In this document: positions 1 through 7,123 of the stretch, one piece after another
Layout of the letters: every line of letters starts with the position of its first letter
How positions within the stretch are numbered: position 1 is the first letter of the stretch
Source of the DNA: Pseudomonadota bacterium
GTDB taxonomy: Bacteria > Pseudomonadota > Gammaproteobacteria > Burkholderiales > Burkholderiaceae_C
NCBI GenBank assembly: GCA_021799355.1
Contig: JAJZAQ010000011.1
Location: 1 to 64,000 of the forward strand
DNA length: 64,000 bases
Direction: 5' to 3'
Notes under the pieces: generated by a model
Databases searched by the model: none
What the model was told of the DNA's origin: nothing
What the model saw: the letters and a program-made list of their open reading frames with translations, nothing else
Made by a program: the position numbers and the translations under genes

Positions 1-1
1 C

Positions 2-235
2 GCGGCGGCGCTGCGCGACGCCTGGCTGGCGGTTGCGCCGCGGCGCGGGCTCCCGCTTGCCGCAACGCTGACACAGTGGATCGACGCGGCGCGGCTCCCG
101 CCGCAGCACGCGCTGCGCCACGCCGCCGAGCGACTGGCCGCAGCGCTGTATGCGCCGCATCCCGTGCCGCTGAGTGGCGCAGCGTTTGCCGCGCTGCGCG
201 AGACGGTTGCCGCTGCGCTGCGGCGCTGGCGGTAA
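2..235 (+). CDS. C-terminal end of an unidentified protein (partial)
   Basis: An open frame enters from the left edge and ends at a TAA, giving about 77 residues rich in Ala, Leu and Arg and ending in an amphipathic helix (LRETVAAALRRWR). The start lies outside the window. The ORF track does not list this frame because it has no start here. Its overall pattern loosely resembles the C-terminal helical tail of the transglutaminase further along, but I do not recognise the family. It converges on the DMT permease. Coding status rests on a clean frame and high third-position GC only. Confidence 0.45.
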   Translation, partial: AAALRDAWLAVAPRRGLPLAATLTQWIDAARLPPQHALRHAAERLAAALYAPHPVPLSGAAFAALRETVAAALRRWR

Positions 236-288
236 GCGCAAGGCTGGTGCGGCGCCCGCGGCGAAGCCGGACACCAGCGACGCGGCGC

Positions 289-1335
289 TCAATGCCGGTG
301 CCGGTGGTGCAGATCGGGCACGTGCGGGTGGGCGTGGGTCAGCGGCGCGTGCACATGCCAGTGGGTGTGCGGCTCGCGGCCGTCCCACGGGAAATCGTGT
401 TCGTGCTGGTGGTGCGCGTCGTGGCGGTGTGGGTGGCTGTGCGCCATCGCCTCGTGGTGGTGTTCGTGGTCGTGGCGCTCCCGCAGGTGCAGCCACACGC
501 CCAGCGCCATCAGCGCCGCGGCCACCCAAAACGTCCAGCCCGGAGATTGCGGCCACAGCAGCAGCGCGATGACCACGCCGAACAGCGGCGCGGTGGAAAA
601 GTAGGCGCCGGCGCGCGCGGCGCCGAGTTCGCGCAGCGCGACGACGAACAGCGCCAGGCTCAGCCCGTAGCCGGCAAAGCCCACGGCCAGCGCGGCCAGC
701 AGCGGCACCATTGGCGGCAGCGCGGCGCCGCCGGCCAGCGCCAGCGCGGTGTTGCACGCGCCAGCCGCCGCCCCTTTGAGCGCGGCCAGCAGCATCGCAT
801 CGCTGGCCGACACTTTGCGCGTGAGGTTGTTGTCCACCGCCCAGGCCAGGCAAGCCGCGGCGATCAGTCCGGCGCTTGGCGCCAGCACCAGCGCCGCGCC
901 CGGCTGCCAGGCCAGCAGCAAGCCGCCGGCGACGATCGCCACCATGCCCAGCACCAGCCAGCGGTCGGCGTTTTCGCGAAAAACGACCCAGGCGATCAGC
1001 GCGGTGAACACCGCTTCCAGGTTGAGCAGCAGCGCGGCGCTGGCCGCCGGGGTGTGCTGCAGCCCGAACAGCAGCAGCACCGGGCCGGCAACGCCGCCGG
1101 CGGCGATCGCTGCGGCCAGCCACGGCCAGTCGGCGCGCGGCGGCAGCGCCACCGCCGCGCCACCGCGCCAGCGGCGCATCGCCAGCAGGGCGCTGAGCCC
1201 GGCGCCGCTGCCCAGATACAGCAGCCCGGCCAGCAGCAGCGGCGGCATCTGCCCCAGCAGCGCCTTGGCCAGCGGGGTGCTGGCGCCGAACAGCAGCGCA
1301 GCCAGCAGCGCGAGCAGGATGGGACGGCGGGGCAT
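289..1335 (-). CDS. EamA/DMT-family permease with His-rich C-terminal tail
   Basis: Predicted inner-membrane drug/metabolite-type transporter. The first roughly 280 residues are a run of hydrophobic helices (about ten) in the usual two-EamA-repeat arrangement. After the last helix comes a hydrophilic tail of about 66 residues with about 25 histidines, ending in DLHHRHRH. Such a tail should bind transition metals such as Zn, Ni, Co or Cu, but the transported substrate cannot be told from sequence. I recall similar tails in other proteobacterial DMT proteins. The ATG at 1335 has no clear Shine-Dalgarno sequence. It lies beside the copper locus but is transcribed apart from it. Confidence 0.85.
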   Translation of the reverse strand: MPRRPILLALLAALLFGASTPLAKALLGQMPPLLLAGLLYLGSGAGLSALLAMRRWRGGAAVALPPRADWPWLAAAIAAGGVAGPVLLLFGLQHTPAASAALLLNLEAVFTALIAWVVFRENADRWLVLGMVAIVAGGLLLAWQPGAALVLAPSAGLIAAACLAWAVDNNLTRKVSASDAMLLAALKGAAAGACNTALALAGGAALPPMVPLLAALAVGFAGYGLSLALFVVALRELGAARAGAYFSTAPLFGVVIALLLWPQSPGWTFWVAAALMALGVWLHLRERHDHEHHHEAMAHSHPHRHDAHHQHEHDFPWDGREPHTHWHVHAPLTHAHPHVPDLHHRHRH

Positions 1336-1441
1336 TTTCAGTTTCGGCTAAGCAACTTGGCGCGGTCAGGCGGGTCTATGCCAGCGAATGCTGGCAGGCA
1401 TTCGTTGCGATCTTTCCTCAACCGTCATGGAGGTGATTGTC

Positions 1442-1960
1442 ATGCTTCGACGCCAATGGATGTGGGCGGCGGCGCTGGCGGCGGCGTTGCCGGTGGCAGC
1501 TTTTGCCGCGCCGACCTGCGCGCCCACGCAGCCGGTGATGGTGCGTTTCGATGGGCACATGCTACCGATGCAGCAAACCGCCCGGGTGGTGCAGACCGCT
1601 GCCGGTCAGGCGCAGGTGAAAACCTGGACCTGGCGCTCGCCCGGCGGCCACGAGCGGGTGATGATGCAGACCGTCTCCGGCCCCGGCGCGGTGGCGACGG
1701 TGGCGCCGCAGATGGCGCAGGTTCAGGCGCAGTTCGCCGCGCTCGACCGCACGATGGCGCAGCAGTTCGCGCAGTTGCAGCGGGTGATGGCGCAACTGCC
1801 GATGCCCGGTTTTGCGCCGGTGCTGCCGACAGTGGATTTCGCCCCGGCTTGGGTGACGCCGCCCCTGCAGGTGGTGGTGCTGCAGCCTGAGGTCGCGTCG
1901 CCGGCCCGTCCTGCTCCGGCACATCAGCCGGCGCTCGATCCGGCGCTGCCGCACGCTTGA
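1442..1960 (+). CDS. Periplasmic protein of unknown function
   Basis: A 172-residue product with a clear Sec signal peptide (MLRRQW, then an Ala-rich core ending AFAA). The mature part is rich in Gln, Met, Pro and Ala and has no domain I recognise. The middle (AALDRTMAQQFAQLQRVMAQL) looks like one amphipathic helix. The ORF track starts at 1388, but GGAGGTG seven bases before the ATG at 1442 and the signal peptide make 1442 the better start. A strong terminator follows directly. Its position facing the CusF-like gene suggests, but does not show, a metal-related role. Confidence 0.65.
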   Translation: MLRRQWMWAAALAAALPVAAFAAPTCAPTQPVMVRFDGHMLPMQQTARVVQTAAGQAQVKTWTWRSPGGHERVMMQTVSGPGAVATVAPQMAQVQAQFAALDRTMAQQFAQLQRVMAQLPMPGFAPVLPTVDFAPAWVTPPLQVVVLQPEVASPARPAPAHQPALDPALPHA

Positions 1961-1995
1961 TGCGTCAACGCCATCTGTCGCGTGCAGCCAAGCAA

Positions 1996-2020
1996 CCGCG
2001 CCTTACGGCGCGGTTTTTTT
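1996..2020 (+). terminator. Rho-independent terminator for the 1442-1960 gene
   Basis: CCGCGCC, loop TTAC, GGCGCGG, then seven T. The stem is perfect. On the other strand the same bases encode the last codons and the TAA of the CusF-like gene, so the two convergent genes share this DNA. Confidence 0.85.
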
Positions 2021-2404
2021 GTCGATGCGCGTCACCCAGTCGGCGCCGTCGCGCTGCTCGACGGTGAAATGCACCTTGTCGCCGACTCGCAGCCCGTCGG
2101 CGAGTTTGGCGTCGGCCAGGCGGTAGTTCATGGTCATCGGCCCCATGCCCAGCGCGGGAATCGGGCCGTGGCGCAGGGTGATTTTGCCGGCCTTGAGGTC
2201 GACGCGGCGCACTTCGCCGTCGGCTTCGGCCGTGTTCGCGGTGGTGCCGGCGGTGCCGGGCGTGCCCTGCATCATCGGCATGTGCTGCGCCATGCCTTCG
2301 GGGGTCGAGTGGTCGTGGTCGGCATGGCTGCCGGCGGCCCAGGCCGGGGCGGTGAGGGCGGCGGCGAGCAGCAGGGTGGTGACGGTCTGGCGGGTCGTAT
2401 TCAT
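2003..2404 (-). CDS. CusF-like periplasmic copper-binding protein
   Basis: Predicted 133-residue periplasmic Cu(I)/Ag(I) metallochaperone. A signal peptide ends at AWAA. A His/Met-rich N-terminal stretch (HADHDHS, HMPMM) follows, then a CusF-type OB-fold with HGPIPALGMGPMTMNY. The His and the two Met of PMTM match the CusF copper ligands. The Trp that caps the metal in E. coli CusF is replaced by Met here, a variant I recall from other proteobacterial homologues. The start at 2404 has AAGGAG seven bases upstream; the longer ORF to 2488 lacks a plausible start. It is the last gene of the set downstream of the multicopper oxidase. Confidence 0.88.
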   Translation of the reverse strand: MNTTRQTVTTLLLAAALTAPAWAAGSHADHDHSTPEGMAQHMPMMQGTPGTAGTTANTAEADGEVRRVDLKAGKITLRHGPIPALGMGPMTMNYRLADAKLADGLRVGDKVHFTVEQRDGADWVTRIDKKTAP

Positions 2405-2484
2405 TGGTTTCTCCTTGCGGCTGAGTCGGACAGAAAAAAGTCGGTTGCAGCGGGGGCGGCTCTGAGGACGGGTGTCGGCACGGC

Positions 2485-3927
2485 TCAATGGCCGTGGTGC
2501 GCGCCGGGCTTTTGCACCTGTAGGGTCTGCGGTGCGGCGGCGGGCGCGGACGCGCCGCCGGACGGGGCTGACGTTGGTGCCGGGGCATGCGGGTCACGTG
2601 CCGCGGCAGGCGCCAGCGCTGCATCGACCGCGCGCGCCTGCGTGCCGGCGGGCATCGCATACCAGCCGAACGCGTCCAACGTCGCCCAGGCGAGTTGATC
2701 CGGGGTCTGCGCGGCCAGCTCGGGCAGGCGGTCGCGCACCTTGAGCACGCTGAACATGCCGCCCATTTCGATCGCGCCGTAGGGGCCGCGGCCGGTCATC
2801 ATCGGCAGGGTGTTGTCGGGCAGCGGCATGTCCATTTCGGCCATCTCCGCCATGCCGCTCGACCCCATCGCCATGTAATCAGGCAGCAGCTTTTGCAGCG
2901 CCGGGGTGAGGTCGTCCTGCTGCACGCCGATCATCGTCGGCACGCTGTGGCCCATCGCATTCATGGTGTGGTGCGCCTTGTGGCAGTGGAAGGCCCAGTC
3001 GCCCGGGTTGTCGGCGACGAACTCGATCGCGCGCATCTGGCCGACGGCCACGTCCACCGTCACCTCGGGCCAGCGCGCGGTCTTGGGCACCCAGCCGCCG
3101 TCGGTGCCGGCGACTTCGAACACATGGCCGTGCAGGTGGATCGGGTGGTTGGTCATCGTCAGGTTGCCGATGCGGATGCGCACCCGCTCGCCGGTCTGCG
3201 CCACCAGCGGGGCGATGCCGGGAAACGCTCGGCTGTTCCACGTCCACAGGTTGAAGTCCAGCATGGTGTTGACCCTGGGGACACTGGCACCGGGGTCGAT
3301 GTCGTAGGCGTTGATGAGGAAGGCGTAGTCGCGCTGCACGGCCATCTGCCGCGGGTTCTTGGGGTGAACGATGAACAGCCCCATCGCGCCCATCGCCATC
3401 TGCACCATCTCATCGGCGTGCGGGTGGTACATGAAGGTGCCGCTTTTGTTCAGCACGAACTCATAGACGTAGGTCTGACCGGGCTTGATCTGCGGCTGCG
3501 TCAGCCCGCCGACCCCGTCCATGCCGTTGGGCAGCAGGATGCCGTGCCAGTGCACCGTGGTGTGCTCGGGCAGCTTGTTGGTGACGAACAGCCGCACGCG
3601 ATCGCCCTCGACGGCTTCGATGGTCGGCCCGGGGCTGGAGCCGTTGTAGCCCCACAGCCGGGCGACCATGCCGGGGGCGATTTCGCGCTCCACGGGCTCG
3701 GCGACCAAGTGGAATTCCTTGACGCCGTTGTTCATACGAAACGGCAGGCTCCAGCCGTTGAGCGTGACGACGGGGTTGTACGGGCGGCCGCTGCCAGGGT
3801 GCAGCGGCGGTGCGGTGTCGGCGGCGGCGCGATGGTGCGGCTCGGGCGCGACGGCCAGCGCGGCGCGGCTGGCCGCTCCGGCGGCGAGCAGCCCGGCGGC
3901 GGCGAGAAAGTTGCGGCGGGTATTCAT
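2485..3927 (-). CDS. Tat-exported multicopper oxidase (copper oxidase)
   Basis: Predicted periplasmic multicopper oxidase, probably oxidising Cu(I) to the less toxic Cu(II). It is 480 residues long. The N-terminus carries a twin-arginine signal (NTRRNFLAAAG). All four copper-ligand blocks are visible: HWHG near residue 126, YHPH near 167, HPIHLHGH near 262 and HCHKAHHTMNAM near 314, which supplies T1, T2 and T3 ligands with an axial Met. After the last block comes a Met-rich stretch (GMAEMAEMDM) and a Pro/Ala-rich tail ending AHHGH. The ATG at 3927 is chosen over an upstream TTG at 3942. It starts 15 bases after the TolC-family gene stops, so the two are surely co-transcribed. Confidence 0.93.
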   Translation of the reverse strand: MNTRRNFLAAAGLLAAGAASRAALAVAPEPHHRAAADTAPPLHPGSGRPYNPVVTLNGWSLPFRMNNGVKEFHLVAEPVEREIAPGMVARLWGYNGSSPGPTIEAVEGDRVRLFVTNKLPEHTTVHWHGILLPNGMDGVGGLTQPQIKPGQTYVYEFVLNKSGTFMYHPHADEMVQMAMGAMGLFIVHPKNPRQMAVQRDYAFLINAYDIDPGASVPRVNTMLDFNLWTWNSRAFPGIAPLVAQTGERVRIRIGNLTMTNHPIHLHGHVFEVAGTDGGWVPKTARWPEVTVDVAVGQMRAIEFVADNPGDWAFHCHKAHHTMNAMGHSVPTMIGVQQDDLTPALQKLLPDYMAMGSSGMAEMAEMDMPLPDNTLPMMTGRGPYGAIEMGGMFSVLKVRDRLPELAAQTPDQLAWATLDAFGWYAMPAGTQARAVDAALAPAAARDPHAPAPTSAPSGGASAPAAAPQTLQVQKPGAHHGH

Positions 3928-3942
3928 GGCGAGGTCCAGCAA

Positions 3943-5364
3943 TCAATGCCCGGCTGCGGCGGTGGGCAGCGCGCCAGCGGGCAGGTCGGGGGAAGAAGTC
4001 GTGGCAGAGGGCAGTCCGAGGCGGGCGTCGTCCCACGCCAGTTGCGCGAGCCACGCGTCACGTTGCGCGGCCAGCGCCGCGCGCACGGCTTGCACCTGCG
4101 TCTGCGCGGCGGCGACCAGCTCGAAGGTGCCGATCAGCATGCCGTTGTAGCGAAGCTGGCTCTGGTCGAGCACCGTCTGCGCCAGCGGCAGCAGTTGCGC
4201 ACGCGCGGTCTGCCAGGTCTGCAGCGCCTGCACGCGCCGCGCCTGCGCCTCGCGCAATTGCGACGCAGCGGCGCGCGCGGTGGCGATGGCGCGCGAGCGT
4301 GCGGCCAGCAGCGCGTCGGCAGCGGCGCTGCGGCGCGCGTCGCCGAGGTCGAACAGCGGCAGGGTGATCGCCAGACTCGGCCCCTGCTGCGGCGCGGCGT
4401 CGCTGTAGGTGTTGCGGGTGTAGCCAAGCTCGATGTGCTCGACCGCACTGCTTGCGCGCGTCAGCCCGGCGGACTGCGCAGCCGCTTCCACCTCCGCCTG
4501 CGCCAGCTGCACGTCCAGCCGCTGCTCGAGCGCGGACTGCAGCGGCACCGCGGCGGCGGGCGGGTCGGGCAGACGGTCGGGCAGCTTGAGCTGCGCCGAC
4601 TGCTCGCTGTTCAAGCCGAGTGCGCGCACCAGCGCCTCGCGCGCGGCCAGCGCGGCGAGCTGGTCGCGCTGCTGCGCGACTTGCGCGTCGGTGGCGAACA
4701 GCGCCTGCCGCGCCGCGTCGAGCGCGGTGAAGTTGCCCGCGCTTTGCATGCGCCGTGCCAGTTCGGCGGTGGCCTGCGCCGCGGCGACGGTGTCGGCGTC
4801 GTAAGCGGCGAGCTGCTGCGCCGCCACCGCGCGCACCCAGGCGGTGCGCGCCGCGCTGGCCGCAGCCAGCACGTCGCGGATCAGCGCCAGGCGCACGCGC
4901 TGCTGCTGCGCGGCGTTGAGGTTCTGGCGCGTCGGCAGGGTGAGCCAGTCGAGCAGGCCGAAGGCAATGCCGCGGCTGATTTCCAGCGCGTCGCCCTGGG
5001 TCAGCCGCTCCAGCGTCAGCACCGGGTTGGACGGACGCGCGGCGGCGGTGGCGCGCGCCGAATCGGCCGCGGCCTGCGCCAGCAGCGCCTGCACCGCCGG
5101 GCTGCCGAGCAGCGCGATGCGCACCGCGTCGTCGGCGGAAAGGGGATGGGCGAGCAGCGCGTCGATCTGCTGCTGCGCGGACTGGGCGGCGGCGGGGTCG
5201 CGCCAGAGCTCGACCGGGGCGCCGGCGTGCTGGCGCGCGGCGTCGTCGGCGGCTTGCAGCGTTTGCTGGGTCTGCAGCGGCGCGCAACCGGCAAGCAGGG
5301 CCAGCAACGCCAGCGCGGCAGTCGCCCGGCGGCGCGGCCGCGGGGAAAGTGAAACCGAGGGCAT
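3943..5364 (-). CDS. TolC-family outer-membrane lipoprotein
   Basis: A 473-residue outer-membrane efflux factor. The N-terminus is a lipoprotein signal with lipobox LLAGC, followed by long Ala/Gln/Leu-rich coiled-coil stretches typical of OprM/CusC-type channels. One conserved patch is GYTRNTYSDAAPQQGPSLAI before a beta segment. The start at 5364 has GAGGA six bases upstream. There is no membrane-fusion or RND gene in this cluster, so it must pair with a pump elsewhere or serve copper export in some other way. The multicopper oxidase follows immediately. Confidence 0.88.
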   Translation of the reverse strand: MPSVSLSPRPRRRATAALALLALLAGCAPLQTQQTLQAADDAARQHAGAPVELWRDPAAAQSAQQQIDALLAHPLSADDAVRIALLGSPAVQALLAQAAADSARATAAARPSNPVLTLERLTQGDALEISRGIAFGLLDWLTLPTRQNLNAAQQQRVRLALIRDVLAAASAARTAWVRAVAAQQLAAYDADTVAAAQATAELARRMQSAGNFTALDAARQALFATDAQVAQQRDQLAALAAREALVRALGLNSEQSAQLKLPDRLPDPPAAAVPLQSALEQRLDVQLAQAEVEAAAQSAGLTRASSAVEHIELGYTRNTYSDAAPQQGPSLAITLPLFDLGDARRSAAADALLAARSRAIATARAAASQLREAQARRVQALQTWQTARAQLLPLAQTVLDQSQLRYNGMLIGTFELVAAAQTQVQAVRAALAAQRDAWLAQLAWDDARLGLPSATTSSPDLPAGALPTAAAGH

Positions 5365-5518
5365 GCGAATTCCTCACGATCGAATGGCGGTGCCCGATCC
5401 TGCGGATGAGGGGGCGGGCAACGGAGGCCGCGGCGGCGCGCAGCGCGCGCAAAGCCGCGAACGGAGGCGCGCCAAGCAGCGCGCCAGCCGCGCACGAGCG
5501 GCGCGGCCGATCGGGGAA

Positions 5519-5905
5519 TCAGCCTCGGGGTGGGCGACGCTCGGCGCGCGGGTCAGCGTCGAGCCAGTGCGCGCCGGCAGCCAGCGGGCAGGGATGCAGC
5601 ACCGCCGTGCCGGCAGCGAGAAGCAGCGCCGGCGGCTCGGCCAGCGCTAAGTGACAGACCACACAATGCGGGTGCGGGTCGTCGGCGGGGGTGGTGTCGG
5701 CAGCGTGATGCGCCGGGTTGCCGGCGGCGATGCCAGCGTCAGCCCGGTGCATCGGGCAGCCCTCGTCGGCGGTTTTGGCGGCGGCCGGTGCGGCCGCTGT
5801 CACCGCCGCGCAATCGCCGCCGAGCACCATGCTCGCCTGCGCCCAACCGCGCAGCGGCAGCAGCACCAGCAGGGCGATGAGCACGGAACGAAGCAGGCGA
5901 GACAT
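5519..5905 (-). CDS. DUF2946-like small Cys/His-rich secreted protein
   Basis: A 128-residue protein with a signal peptide (LLRSVLIALLVLLPLRGWAQA). The mature part has scattered Cys and His (GCPMHRADAG, PHPHCVVCHLALAE). The HCVVCHLA motif and position at the head of a copper set are typical of the DUF2946 group often found with copper-resistance genes; the molecular function is unknown. It is the first gene of the minus-strand set, 154 bases before the TolC-family gene. No clear Shine-Dalgarno sequence precedes the ATG. Confidence 0.7.
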   Translation of the reverse strand: MSRLLRSVLIALLVLLPLRGWAQASMVLGGDCAAVTAAAPAAAKTADEGCPMHRADAGIAAGNPAHHAADTTPADDPHPHCVVCHLALAEPPALLLAAGTAVLHPCPLAAGAHWLDADPRAERRPPRG

Positions 5906-6032
5906 GCGACAAAGTGTAGCAGCGATGCGGCCATCGCCCGTCCCCCGGCTGGCGGCGATGTCAGGAGTCTGGCGCTGCAGGCCTGGCGCCTTGCCGCGCC
6001 GAAGCCGCGATTTTTGCTGGAACTTTTGTCCG

Positions 6033-6059
6033 TTAGCACTCTCTACTTGCGAGTGCTAA
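6033..6059. promoter_or_regulatory. CIRCE element (HrcA operator) upstream of rpoH
   Basis: TTAGCACTC, nine bases, GAGTGCTAA: an exact match to the CIRCE consensus bound by the heat-shock repressor HrcA. The right arm ends 28 bases before the rpoH start codon. A possible sigma-70 promoter overlaps it, with -35 TTAGCA in the left arm and -10 TAAGAT beginning in the right arm (18-base spacing), so HrcA binding would block transcription. The hrcA gene is not in the window. Confidence 0.93.
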
Positions 6060-6087
6060 GATGAACACTATATTGGAGGACTTGACG

Positions 6088-6996
6088 ATGACCCAAACCG
6101 CGACAGCCGCGCTTGCCCTGCGCCCGGCGCAGATGGACGGGGCGTTTCCTCTGACCCTGCCCAGCCTGGGCAATCTGGACGCCTACATTTCGGCGGTCAA
6201 CCGCCTGCCGCTGCTCAGCGCCGAGGAGGAAACCCGGTTGGCGCGGCGCTGGCGCGAGCACGGCGACAAGGACGCGGCCGGTAAGCTGGTGCTGTCGCAC
6301 CTGCGGCTGGTGGTGTCCACCGCGCGGCAGTACCTGGGCTACGGCCTACCGCACGCCGACCTGATCCAGGAAGGCAATATCGGGCTGATGAAGGCGGTCA
6401 AGCGCTTCGATCCGGCGCACGGCGTGCGGCTGGTGAGCTACGCGCTGCACTGGATCAAGGCCGAAATCCACGAATACATCCTGCGCAACTGGCGGTTGGT
6501 CAAGGTGGCGACGACCAAGGCGCAGCGCAAGCTGTTTTTCAATCTGCGGTCGATGAAAACCGCCGAAGCCGGGATGAACGACGCGCAGATCGACGCCATG
6601 GCCGACGCGCTGGGGGTCAAGCGCGAGGACGTGATCGAGATGGAAAGCCGCATGGGCGGCGCCGACATCGCGCTGGACCCGACGACCGAGGACGGCGAAG
6701 AGAATTTCGCCCCCATCGCCTACCTGGCCGACACCACGCAGGAGCCGGTGGCCGTGCTCGAAGCGCGCAGCCACGACCGGCTGCAGGTCGAGGGTCTGGA
6801 AAGCGCACTGGAGCAGCTCGATCCGCGCAGCCGAGCCATCGTCGAGCAGCGTTGGCTGCAGGTGAAGGACGACGGCAGCGGCGGCAAGACGCTGCACGAA
6901 CTGGCTGCCGAATACGGTGTGTCCGCCGAGCGCATCCGCCAGATCGAGGTCGCGGCGATGAAAAAAATGCGCAAGACGCTGGCTGCCTTTGCCTGA
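6088..6996 (+). CDS. rpoH: RNA polymerase heat-shock sigma factor, sigma-32
   Basis: A 302-residue sigma-70-family factor that directs transcription of heat-shock genes. It has the RpoH-box signature QRKLFFNLR, a region 2 core (DLIQEGNIGLMKAVKRFDP) and a C-terminal region 4 helix-turn-helix (LAAEYGVSAERIRQIE). I chose the ATG at 6088 (MTQTAT) because TTGGAGGA ends seven bases before it. The ORF-track ATG at 6061 lies against the CIRCE element with no ribosome-binding site. The perfect CIRCE upstream implies that HrcA represses rpoH. It is monocistronic and converges on the transglutaminase operon. Confidence 0.97.
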   Translation: MTQTATAALALRPAQMDGAFPLTLPSLGNLDAYISAVNRLPLLSAEEETRLARRWREHGDKDAAGKLVLSHLRLVVSTARQYLGYGLPHADLIQEGNIGLMKAVKRFDPAHGVRLVSYALHWIKAEIHEYILRNWRLVKVATTKAQRKLFFNLRSMKTAEAGMNDAQIDAMADALGVKREDVIEMESRMGGADIALDPTTEDGEENFAPIAYLADTTQEPVAVLEARSHDRLQVEGLESALEQLDPRSRAIVEQRWLQVKDDGSGGKTLHELAAEYGVSAERIRQIEVAAMKKMRKTLAAFA

Positions 6997-7080
6997 TTTC
7001 TAAGTAAGCCTGACCCGGGGCCTGACTCCTCCGTCTCGTTCGCCAGGTTTTTTCCTGATTCGCCGCAGGGCGCGGCTGAC

Positions 7081-7105
7081 GGCGCCCACCCCCGCAGCGG
7101 GCGCC
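7081..7105. repeat. Perfect inverted repeat between convergent rpoH and tgpA
   Basis: GGCGCCC, eleven bases, GGGCGCC. It lies past the stops of two convergent genes and may act as a hairpin terminator or 3'-end stabiliser, but no T-tract follows on either strand. The rest of 6997-7123 shows nothing else. Confidence 0.45.
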
Positions 7106-7123
7106 TGCGTCGTGCCGGCGGTT

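Noticed and set aside
76-1890. A 604-residue plus-strand ORF across the DMT permease
   Set aside because: Gln/Arg/His-rich antisense of the permease and out of frame with the real gene at 1442.
2587-5352. A 921-residue plus-strand ORF opposite the copper locus
   Set aside because: Very Arg/Gln/His-rich shadow of two genuine minus-strand genes with clear motifs; a by-product of high GC content.
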